NCBI GenBank assembly: GCA_015179045.1
Contig: WHUZ01000099.1
Location: 148,413 to 212,412 of the forward strand
Length of the DNA stretch: 64,000 nt
Direction of reading: 5' to 3'
Source: Kalaharituber pfeilii
Lineage: Eukaryota; Ascomycota; Pezizomycetes; Pezizales; Pezizaceae
The position numbers were made by a program, and so were the translations under genes. Shown one piece after another: positions 33,541-43,858 of this stretch (the first letter of the stretch is position 1; every line of letters begins with the position of its first letter). The notes beneath the pieces were generated by a model that was not told where the DNA came from, searched no databases, and was given only the letters and a program-made list of their open reading frames with translations.

Positions 33541-34213
33541 ATGCACGGACCAAACTAGCTCCTGGCGTGAAAGAAAGTACAGGTCACCTGAGATGAGACT
33601 ATCAAGTGACTTTTCCAGCACGTTGCATAAGCACAAGATTATTGCAGTCCCAGTGCTACAGTACTCAAGCGGTCCGAGGCTACTACTAGACTTTTGGCAT
33701 GAGACTTCCCAGATAGACTATGGTGGGTGTCTCACCTGGACTCACACTTACCTTTACACACACCTCCGTTACCATACACCAATCCAGTTGCTGTGCATGG
33801 AAAACTCTATAGAGGCATCTAAATCTAGCGTTCCTTGCGTTCCCGACTAAGTCGCCCCCGCCTTACCCTAGTAGAATAGATTTTGGTGTACTATAGTGCC
33901 TCGGCATGCGGAATAAGGTCTTAGCATTGTGTCGTCCAGCAGCCAATACAACATGCCAAGGACATAAGAATGGGAGCCCTGAGAGCAAGAGAACGGAAAG
34001 GCAAACGCCATCGACGACACCAGTGTCAAGCTATTCGAGTTTACGAATCCTGGACAAAAAATTGATCCGTCCAAAAAAAGCTCAGGCGGCTCCGCGGAGA
34101 AAGGGCTGAATTTAAACACAAGAGTCCTGCTCAAACGGAGGAAAATGAAGACGGAGTTGAAGACAATTTGCACTATTTCAAGATATGGAAAGAAACTTTC
34201 AACTCCTGCGAGC
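33541..34213. other. No gene recognised
   Basis: Open frames at 33593-33850 and 33868-34332 (-) lack domains. The region lies between two LINE tails and has no other repeat that I can define. Confidence 0.4.
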
Positions 34214-34224
34214 GAAATTGTAAG

Positions 34225-34273
34225 CTCTCGCCATAGCCCGTAGGGCGGCGATATTAAGGGGAAAAAAAAAAAA
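34225..34273 (+). mobile_element. LINE family 1 tail only, 49 bp
   Basis: gaaattgtaag (34214-34224) and gagatcgtaag (34274-34284) form an 11-bp duplication with two mismatches around a hairpin (loop GTA) and an A tail. The linker after the hairpin is shorter than in other copies (cgatattaagggg). Confidence 0.7.
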
Positions 34274-34284
34274 GAGATCGTAAG

Positions 34285-36633
34285 TGAGATGGAGATGCAG
34301 GGACTCATTGAGAGTATTAGAAATTTGTACAACCATAAGCTTGCTCCCTCACTGCGTTCTTCGGGCTTTGAAGCATCATCAAAGAGTCAATCGTGGTATG
34401 CGGCTGCTGAGGGCCCATCGATATGGTGTCCTGCACACAGCCGGAATAAAATCGAGTTTGATCTGCAATTGTCGATACGAAGGTGGGCCAAGCGTGATTG
34501 AAGAGGTATTTGTTACCGCTTCATCGGAGTGCTATCTTATGGGACAAATACAAGTTGCGAGAGCGGATTCTCAGATTAGAAAATAACACAGCAGGCTCCT
34601 GACTGCGCAAGAGTTGGGCTGTAAAGGGATGACAATAGGAACACATATGTGTTACTGTGATCACAAGGACGTATGTAGATGTAGTAGCATTACCGAATTC
34701 GGTAATCCACCAGCGAAGGACTGCTGTATTGGGAAGATGGAGGTGCCGCTGGGAAGTGTGCCGGTCGTTCTGTCTTATTCCTTGACCTTTTCCGTTCTCT
34801 CTTCTTGTTCTCTTTTTTACATACTCTTACAGTCTTTGTTTTTGAGTTTGCTTTTTGGCCTTTAGATAGTTCTGCGGACTATTAAGGCCTCGAACCTTCA
34901 TCAGCCTTTCTGCATGTGCCTGGGAACTTGGGTCCTCATATTGGCAATGAACATGTTGCGGAAATATTGGGGGCAAACGAAAGATTAAGAGACGTTGAGA
35001 TGGAAAAGACTTAAAAGGGGAAGAGAGAGGAGCGCGACGGGGGGAGAGGATGCCCGTAGTTGAGCAGATTAAGGCTAGAGAAGCTGACGAGATTAGTTAG
35101 TTAATTGCATCCTGAACCTCAAACATCTCGTCACATCCGACCTTGATCCAGTACCAAGATTTAGGACGTTTGCACTCAATGCTCTTAACCTCTCTTTTGC
35201 GCGTTTTCTTTGCCGAAAGTTAAAAAAGAGAGGAAAAGAAAAAACAAGAAAAGGAGAAAAATTTTGTCTTCGAATGTGCTTTTCCCCATGTCCGTTCATT
35301 CCCCCTCCCCCTTCACTATGCGTACTTCTCTTCTCATTTCTATATAGAAATCCCAATTCCGTGTTGTCGCAGCTGAACGCAATGCCCCTACAGTTTTGTC
35401 ATTTAGTTGGAGAAAAAGAAAAAAAACTCAAATCTAGTTCTTTTCATTCTTACCTATCATACTTGTAATGCTACCTATGTGTTTGCGTCTTTGTATATGT
35501 CATCCCGCAACGTCGTATGGGCGAGTTATTTCTCAATGTTTTAGTCCGTTTCTAGCAGGTAGTCCATACATAACGCCAAGCCTCGTGCAGCCGGCGTAAA
35601 AGTTAGGTTGAACTAAGTTGAGATTTTACCAATACAGACCCAGTAAAGTAGCCCGGGAGGCGCTGGACTTGAGGGTAAGAGGGACCGGATTCTGCCGAGA
35701 GAATAAGGTAAGAAGAAAAGGGAAATGGAATGAATATATAAAAATGAAAAAGACAATACTGGACTTTCAATAGAAGTAGGGCAATGTTGGGGGATGCTTT
35801 TGACGAAAGAGAGGTCTCATAGGTTCCTTCTTTCTATTGCTACGATGATGACACCAGGCGTCGCAAATTCCATTCCCCATTAAAAGAGTTAAACATGACA
35901 AATGCGATAATTTGAACAGCGGATGTAATGTGTAGCCATATACTAAGAGGTAATTCAATGACGCTCCTTCAGCACCCGCAAGTACCATACTCACTCATTC
36001 GAAGAGGAGCAGGTTTACTTTGATCAGGAATGTGGAAGTATGTTAGCCAGGCTCGAGGAAACTGGCAGTTTGTCTGATGGCGGGAATGAGAACAATATTA
36101 AGGCGACTGGTAGTTAGCCATAGATATGTTCTGTCTGCATGCATAACTGGCGTTAAGTTGTCTTACGATCACGGCTCAGGGCATCAATGCTCCTTCTCAT
36201 TAATCAGATCCAGATGAGGTACTAAGTGACCATTAGTTACACAAAACACCGAACTGGAAATCTTGGCAAGTCTTCCCGCCAAGCCACGCTTGGTTTGTTT
36301 TCTGTTCACATAAGAACCTGTGTTGATATTTTTTCCCCTCCTCTTTCAAGTTTCTTCAACTCACCTTTCTTGTCTCTTTACTTTCCACTCGACAAAGCAG
36401 ATTGACCATTTGGTTTCCTTTAATCAGCACAACGGCGACGGATAAAGTGACAATCGGCTTTTCTCTGTATCGAAGTATCACAGCGAGACTGTTACCAACT
36501 ACAGTGTTCGACTTTCCTTCGTCACTGTATACATCGCGTCCCAAGGCTTCCTGCGGACTTTCACCCTGAAGCACGGTCACATTTACTTCCAACTTACATT
36601 TCTATTTCTAAACGACCAAATAAAATTTACATC
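34285..36633. other. 2.3-kb intergenic region
   Basis: No gene is recognised. Short frames at 34614-34865 and 36356-36592 (-) have no domain. The last few hundred bases should be the promoter of the four-exon gene starting at 36634. Confidence 0.4.
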
Positions 36634-39600
36634 ATGCACAACAATACCACCGCCACCTTGGATCCCCTCCACATGACCCCAAGCGAGCACCTCTCGCCAA
36701 AACAAGTCAATGCCCTACGCTACCCCGCGCATGCACAAGCTCCAAACCCCTTTGGCCCGCTCATGTACAACGCACAGAGGGCGTACAGGTACGCGTTGTC
36801 GCTTGCCCAGAAGGTGGATGTTTTTGTCGAGGAGGGAAACAATTGGGTGGCCGAGCTGGGCGGGTGTGCGTGTGCGGTTAGTGGATATGGCTGTGGTTAC
36901 GGGTACGATATCAAGCAGCATGGAGAGAGTGAGACTGGACTTGACGAGGACGTTGAGATTGAGATTGAGGAGGCAAAGAGGGGTAAGTAACGCATACCAT
37001 TATTATTGCTTTCTGGTTGTTTGAGGTTTCGGGTTTGGTGATTGGGTTGCGAGTCAGTATATATTGTTATTCTTGCGCTTGTCAGAGTGTGTATCAATGA
37101 ATCCAACAGGCCAGGCCGTGAGGGCCGCCTGAAACAGTCAGGCCAACCAGGCCAGTCCAGGCCATTCAGGCAGGTTTAAGCCAATCAAACGAATCCCTCC
37201 ACAGCTATCCTGGTGAATTAAGGCCAGCGTTTACCAGATTGTTTGAGCCTTTAAATGAGTAGAATCTCCCATATATCTAGAAGTTTAAACAGCAGCGGTC
37301 TACGACTTTAGTCAAGTATGTATCACACTTTATATTCAAGTATATATACTAACAAATATTATAGAAATGACGGACCTTCCAGACAATACAACAGACGGGA
37401 CTCAATTCTCCAGGACTATTAAAATCTAATTCACCTGGGTTAAATTTTAAAATCGCTTGAATTTACATAAATGGGCTGGTTGACCTGGACCGGCCTTTCC
37501 TTTTTTTTTTTTTTTTTTTTTTATCATTAATCACATGCCACCCTAGGGGCTACGGCGATGGACCGGCCTGGCCTGTTGGAATCATTGGTGTGTATTGTTT
37601 GCAGTTGTATTGGGGGGAGTGGAGAACGCTGTGGGAGATGCATGATGTATCTGGGTGGGAATGGGCTACCTAAGTAGAATCAGTGGTGCTGATAACATCT
37701 ACTGATGTTCTATACCCCAATACCCCATCTTTCGTCAATACCAAGCCCCATCTTGTCCCTTCACGTTGCTTCTTCTCAAAACAAACTCTTCGAACCCAAG
37801 CTAACTAACGCCTCCACCTTAGCCTTCCAGCACCTTCTCCCTCGAGCTCTCCATTCCCAACTCCACTCTATTCTCTCCCTCCCGCCAGCCCTATATCCGC
37901 TCCTCCTCCTCCTTCCCACTATCGTTCTTTCAATCCTCTTCTTTATCACCATATATATGCCTTACAATTTCATGAAGGTGTTGCTCTACCGCATCTACGA
38001 CATCTTAGGGTTCACGACGCCCTTCATTGCCAGCTGGGCATTCAAGTTCCTCAATATATGTATAATCCACTGGGGTGTATATCACCATTGCGCTTGGGAG
38101 GAGGATAGGCTGCGGGGAGATCTACAAAAGATGGTGAGGTGGGCCAGGAGGGAGTGGGAAGGAGTGGATTTGGTGGTTGAGAGGGAGAGAGCAAGGGAAC
38201 TGAAGGTTAGTATGCGTATAAACATGCAGAAATGAGTTCAGGAACTGATGATTGGGGTGCGTTGTGTGTTTGATAGGACTGGTTTTGTGCGAGGAACCCG
38301 AGGTGGGCGACGGCTGTGGATTGGGTTGAAGGGATCTGGACGAGGTATTGCCAGTGGGGCAAGGAGGGAGAAGGGGGCGGTATGCTTAAGGCGAAGCATA
38401 AAGCGAAGATTCAAGTGCAAGGGCAAGACGCGGGATCCAAGGCCTTTCTAACTATGGTCAAGGAGAAGAGGGAAATTGAGCTGGACAAGAATGATTCAAC
38501 TGCCGGCGATGCTGTAGCGGATGCAGGCGAAAAGAAATATGCATTTATCACGTTCCAGAAGTGGTACGAGATGAAAAACGAAAAATTGAAGCTGAAGAAG
38601 CTGGAAAGGTTGAGGAAGGATTCTAAGAACAAAGGTACAAGGTCAACAAGGTCCGGACCGGACGTGGGTTTGGAAACGAGTATAAACGAAGGCTGCATCG
38701 GCGGATATGGATATCGAAAAGCAAGTCAGATGAAAAGGGAGAATAGGAACAGATTGGAGAATGATGTGCGTGTAGAGGAGGTAAGTGTCCAAATATTGGA
38801 ATGTAGTAAGAGATATGTGAAGGCCACACATCTAACTAGACACCGCATGATTATCAGCAGAGTAGCTACTTTGGGGTAAAGAAGGCCCAGAATGCCTCCT
38901 ACGGGTTCACAAAGTCGACGAAGAAGAACCAGCTCGATGCTCGGTTGCAACTGAATCGTGAGATCACTAGTCAGCCAATGAACAACAATCATAACGACAT
39001 AACTACAAATGTTTCCGGCATCTTTACGAATGGGAATGGGAAACTATTCAAGAACGGCGGTACACATGAACCCACCCCTGTCGACTTCTCAGCTTTGCCC
39101 GGGCCTCCGCTGCCCTCAATCGAAGAGTTTGAGAACATCAAGCATACGGCTCTGTTTAAAGTGGTAGAGAAGAAGGTTAGAGTGATGGGCGAGTGGGTGA
39201 CGGAGATGAATGAGAGGAAGAAGAGAAGAGAGGTGGTGGAGTGGAAGCGGGAGGGAAAACGAAAGAAATCGGAGTGGAGAAACGTGTTCGCGAAGAGGGA
39301 AGCCACCGGCGAGGATAGGAAAAGTCTGAATAAAAATATGGCTCGTGAAAACAAGAATAGCGAGTGCCGGGGTGGGTTTAAAATTGTCAAAACTTCAGAG
39401 AAGAAACTTCGAAATGAAGAACAAGGGAATCTTGTGCACATCAAAGAGAAAAAAACAAAGCCGAGACTCACACTGACGACGGTTCGAACTCAAACAGAGG
39501 ACAACAGCGCACGAATGGAATCAAAGTCTATTAAGAAGACTGAACGTGAAACGATTCCGGCTCCTGATAGCTACATACACCTAGACCCGAAGAGCAAGGG

Positions 39601-40285
39601 AACTGAGGCCCAGAAGAGCGTACGACAGGAACCTGTCGACTTTCTACAAGGCTTGGACCAGCGGAAAGCGCAGAAACGTGAATTTGTGGAGATGATGAAA
39701 AAGAGAAGAGGGCGAACCAGCGCCGACTGCAGCCTTAAGCTGGGTTCTATAAGCATGAACATGGAAGCTCAGAGTTCCTCCGCTTCTCAGACTGGGAAGG
39801 TCCACAACGGGGAACCGACGCTCTTTGCCCGACCGACGGTGAAGAGCATGGCTGTTATACAAGAAGGGGACATCGAATACCTTGACACGGGTCTCACGAA
39901 GGCATTGCGCAAAGCGGACCAGCACAAGGGTTCTGCAGCTGTACCCCTCCCTTCCTCCAAGTCCTCCCTGAGCGCCGCCATCTATGACACCCAGTCATCT
40001 ACCCAACATACCATCTCCCGCCCCATGGCCAGTTTCTGCCGCTACCGAACCACAGCTCCCAAAATCAACCCCATGATAGCAATGGAGCGCCAAATTCGTG
40101 AGCAAAAGAAGACGGAGCCGCAGAAGTTTAAGCAGTCGAAAAAATCCAAGTTGAACGAAAGGCTCTTGTGGATGGTGTCGCGGAGGGATAGGATGGCGAT
40201 GAAAAACGAGGAGTTAGAGGAGGAGTATAGGAGGAGGAAGATGATGGAGCAGGAGGAGGGAATTGCGGATGCAGGGGCGGAATAG
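36634..40285 (+). CDS. Membrane and coiled-coil protein of unknown function, 887 aa, four exons
   Basis: Exons 36634-36982, 37823-38205, 38277-38780 and 38858-40285 join in one frame (2664 nt with stop). Intron 1 (840 bp) starts GTAAGT and ends ctaactaacgcctccaccttag, with a branch site. Introns 2 and 3 are 72 and 77 bp (GTTAGT and GTAAGT donors). The last acceptor could also be at 38860. Residues about 138-160 (PALYPLLLLLPTIVLSILFF) form a membrane span, and a second hydrophobic stretch covers about 175-203. After it the chain is Lys/Glu/Arg-rich with long helical segments, ending in a coiled-coil-like tail (MKNEELEEEYRRRKMMEQEE). I recognise no family. The long first intron is explained by a transposon insertion. 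An endomembrane tether or organelle-shaping role would fit, but is speculation. Exon joins are inferred from frame, splice signals and continuous composition. Confidence 0.75.
37095..37587. mobile_element. hAT-like MITE inside an intron
   Basis: Inverted ends caatgaatccaacaggcc (37095) and the reverse complement caatgattccaacaggcc ending at 37587 match over 24 bp with one mismatch. The perfect 8-bp duplication gtgtgtat stands at 37087-37094 and 37588-37595. An 8-bp duplication and a CAATG terminus fit the hAT superfamily. The interior has many aggcc motifs near the left end and no coding frame. A LINE tail (37497-37558) sits inside, so the MITE was about 420 bp when it entered the intron. Confidence 0.88.
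37497..37558 (-). mobile_element. LINE family 1 tail nested in the hAT-like MITE
   Basis: T run, then the family end in reverse complement. The 11-bp duplication tggaccggcct stands at 37486-37496 and 37559-37569. The hairpin is GCC-GTA-GCCC-CTA-GGGT-GGC, keeping pairing through one G.T wobble. Nesting shows that the tail arrived after the MITE. Confidence 0.88.
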
Positions 40286-41762
40286 GGTGGGGGCGGCAGC
40301 GGCAAGGTCAGGGGGCGATGAAAACAAGCTAATGTGGGACAGCAATACGGATGATACTACTCAGAAACAGCAAATAAGGATTGTGTCAAGGGACTGGCAA
40401 AAAGGGTTATCTACGGATGGTACGACGTACATACCGAGTTGGCGTTGATGGCATTGGATCATTATTGATCGGTCACTCACCCCCGATCGCCTTCGCCCCG
40501 AAAATATACAACACCGACACCGATGTAATCAACTACAGCACTCATACCAGTTATATTCCCGGCGCCGATATCGCATATAACATTGTTAACTCTTGCAATG
40601 GAACAAGCTAGAAGGGGGTGAGGTGGGGATGCCATGAAAGAATCATCGCTTCTATTTCTACATGCTTATTTCTGGGCACAGCTGAACTCCGGTGGTGCGG
40701 AAGTGAGGTAGAAGGAGGAGGAATGTGCATGGAATGGGGATGGGTTGTAGATGGAAGCACTTAATTTGGCCGCCAGAATGGTTCTTAAAAGCCAGGCCTG
40801 ATTAGGTTTTACGGATCACGGATGTTATTGTTTAGTTGATCGGGTATCAGGGATATAAGCTTGGCAGTAATGGACATCTCTTCTCATCTGTTTCTCTTTC
40901 AAATTCCTTTTCCCGTTTTTAACCGGACTCTTTGTGCCTTCTCTGTTTTTCTTTCCATGCATTTCCCACTTCAAGCTTACGCCCTATATAATTCTACTTC
41001 GTGTTTGTTTGATAGTACCTACTAGCAATATTCCATGTACCTTGCATCTACCAGATCCAGCTACACCTACTTATTCTTCAGGCATCTTTTTGTTTATTTG
41101 TTTGTATGTTGTTTGTTCCGTTTTAAGTTGTTTTTGATTTATAGTTTTTGTTTTTCTTTTTTGTCATATATCTCCAACAGGTGCATCTTCGGATGTGGAA
41201 AGCTTCAGGTTTAACGATCTTTACCTATGTTGCTCTACTTCGCCTTCAAATACTTTTTTTTAAATCGAGATAATTAGATTCTTCAAACTTGGCTTTGAAT
41301 GTAGAGTACAATCACGCCCCCCAGACTGCAATGGGTACTGTGCGTTGAAATATTGCCCTAAGGTTTACAAGAGCGGGAGCCAACAACAGTGCGATTGAGC
41401 TTGTATTCGAATAACCTGTTACCTATGTCGACTCCTACTTTTAGGTACATGGTTGAACTTGCCTGATTGCGCTGGGAGGAGCTTATATGCTTATGTGCAA
41501 ACATAACAGAAGGAAAGGAACTAATGAATCAACATGGGACTGCGTTCTCGTCACAACCCTGAACACTGCGGCAGGAGTACTAATGCTGCACCTCTCCCAT
41601 AAGTATGTGCATACATATACAGATGCATACCCCACGCTCACTCCATTTGTATGCTAGCTAACTCGACAACGGCCAGACCAAACTGTGCATTATCCCAACT
41701 TTGCCAACCTCACAAAAGCAGCTATACTTCAAATCCACCCACGGCTACCCACACGCAGGCCA
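40286..41762. other. 1.5-kb intergenic region between convergent genes
   Basis: The four-exon gene and the GFA gene converge here, so both 3' UTRs lie in it. CT- and T-rich tracts near 40890-41290 carry no feature I can name. Confidence 0.45.
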
Positions 41763-42206
41763 TCACGGCAATCCAGGAGCTATCGGCCGCTCCTGTGGTT
41801 CCTTGTCCCACTGCTCGTTCCTGATGTCCCAATATCTCGGCTTCACCATAGATAAATCCACGTCATCTAGGCTCGTCACAATCACCGCGAAAATCCCCTT
41901 TCCGTCAACGATCCCCTGCGTGTGTGTCCTGCATCCGCATCGCCCGCAGAAATAGTGTTTGAGACCCAGTTTTCCGCCTGGGATCATGTATGCTTTGAGC
42001 TCACTCGGCTCGGTGGTGCTGGTAAGAACGAAACTGGGCTGGTCTTCGACCGGCAGCCCATATACTGTCAGCGCACCTTTGTGACAGATGGAACAATTGC
42101 AGCGGGTAATGGTCCATGTGAGCGGGTTCCCAGTCGTTGTGAACGTGTATTTAAGGGCGCCGCAGTGACACGAACCATAGTAGGGTTTGGGGGTATTATC
42201 GGTCAT
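41763..42206 (-). CDS. GFA/CENP-V family zinc protein, 147 aa
   Basis: The minus-strand frame from the ATG at 42206 encodes a compact Mss4-like fold of the glutathione-dependent formaldehyde-activating enzyme (GFA) family. The seven zinc-ligand cysteines are in the canonical order: C13-H-C15, C36-N-C38-x2-C41, and C87-x2-C90. Length matches the family (about 120-150 residues). The upstream frame to 42380 stays open, but its extra 58 residues are not conserved-looking, and the ATG at 42206 places the SCHCG motif near the start as usual. Fungal genomes hold many GFA paralogues, most without tested activity; formaldehyde-glutathione condensation has been proposed for the bacterial founder, but that does not assign this protein. 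The start lies 165 bp from a LINE tail insertion, which probably sits in its promoter. No intron is needed. Confidence 0.93.
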   Translation of the reverse strand: MTDNTPKPYYGSCHCGALKYTFTTTGNPLTWTITRCNCSICHKGALTVYGLPVEDQPSFVLTSTTEPSELKAYMIPGGKLGLKHYFCGRCGCRTHTQGIVDGKGIFAVIVTSLDDVDLSMVKPRYWDIRNEQWDKEPQERPIAPGLP

Positions 42207-42370
42207 GTTGGGGTGGTCAGTTTGGGTATGGAAAGTGGGGCCTTGTGAGGCTGTAAATGAATTCGCGTGGGGCTTTTGCGGATGTGGGTCTGACAGTGGA
42301 GTCCAATGGGAATATTGCAAGTGTGCTCTGAAGGCTCCGAGGGATGCTCCCAAGTGGTTTATAAGTACTA

Positions 42371-42425
42371 CCCTCGTCATAGCCCATAGGGCGGCATGCG
42401 AGTATTGATATTAAAAAAAAGAAAA
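42371..42425 (+). mobile_element. LINE family 1 tail only, 55 bp, upstream of the GFA gene
   Basis: gtttataagtacta (42357-42370) and gtttataagcacta (42426-42439) are a 14-bp duplication with one mismatch. Between them lie only the hairpin (loop ATA), the linker gcgagtattgatatt and an A-rich tail. It stands 165 bp upstream of the GFA start codon, in the opposite orientation to the gene. Confidence 0.87.
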
Positions 42426-42439
42426 GTTTATAAGCACTA

Positions 42440-43858
42440 ATCTGTTCTCACGATGACTCTGAAGCACATGTTATCGAACAAGCCGCTTATGGATGCACGC
42501 CCAATGGCTATGACGCAGACTGACTCAGGTGAGATTGGAAATCTTCCCTCAGCTTGACGATCGGAACCATTTGCATGAGCGCTTCACGCCTCGGCAACCG
42601 AAGCCGAAAGTTAATCTTGTGGGGTAGCTTAATAAGGTGGAATAATGTTTATCCGACCTGCAGTTCAGCGCAGCCTCGGACAAGGGAGAGTACTCTACAT
42701 ACAGTTAGTCTCATACCAAGCCCTAGGCCCCACAAGTAGCAGAAAGTCTGCGGACTTTGTAATATAGGGAATAGCAAGATGTGAATCCGAACGGACGCCG
42801 TCACACCTCTTTTCGAAAAATCACTAAAACAATCAAGAAAGTAGCATAGCAGAAAAATTACAGGAAATAAATGCGCACGTGAATGGACATCAGATCCAGA
42901 ATTTACAAAGGTGCTTTCAAGGCTTGGTCAAGCGCCTTTCCTTATACTGCATAGTCCAGAAGAGTTTTGCTTCGCAGTTATTACGACTAATAAAACTGCC
43001 GCTTGGCAAAAAATGTAAATCAGGTACAGCATAAATAATACCGACTCCACTTTTGTACCAGTTACCATGCTCAAGAGAATAACACATAACTTATGTTCTC
43101 TTATATGCCATAAATACCTCTATTCTTATCCACTCTACAAAATACAATTCATTTCATCTGAGAATCATCTAAACCTTTACAACTTTCCCATCTCCAATAA
43201 TTCACTCATTGGATTTATTTAACTTTAAATGTCAGTTAGTTCTCTTGGCATCAATGTCCGTCCAAATATCTACACTAAATCAAATCACAATAAATAGAAA
43301 GAAGCTCTCTTAGGCACGCTTAAATCAAGAGAGTCTTCTTTGTTCTCGTGCCCAGACTATTATTTTCGGCCTCCGCCATGGCTTAGAAATAATAGCAAAG
43401 ACACCGTCTGCTATTATTTCTTGGCAGCACACCGTCTCTTAGAACAAGAAAGGTTTTTCGGACAGAAAAATAAAAATTAAATAATTCCCGCGTCGCATCT
43501 CCTCCTCTTGCTTTCTTGTTCCTTGTTGCACACCATCCCCACCCAACCTTCCAGCTTCCGCAACAAAACTCAGATTCCCCACCCCCCATTTCAGTTCTCC
43601 ACGCACCTCAAATAGAAAAATAGACCCGGGGGGCAGAAGTAAAGTCAGGAAAAACAATCAGAACGAATCCTGAAAAAAAGCAGGAGAGCAAAACAGCAGA
43701 GGATAAGATCGCCTCCCACAACCCCAGCTTCATCACTTCTGCTTCCTCGGAACCCAAGGATCGAAAACAACTCCCAGCAAAGGCAAATTGAACACTGTCC
43801 TAAACGATCCTCTATTTCTCCGTGGTCGAGGGTCCAGCTTGGATGACATCAGTTAATA
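42440..43858. other. Intergenic, small hairpin, no gene
   Basis: At 43385-43421 agaaataatagca and tgctattatttct form a perfect 13-bp hairpin around an 11-base loop. Upstream, at 43345-43358, stands a copy of the dispersed motif CTCGTGCCCAGACT. No coding sequence is supported. Confidence 0.5.
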
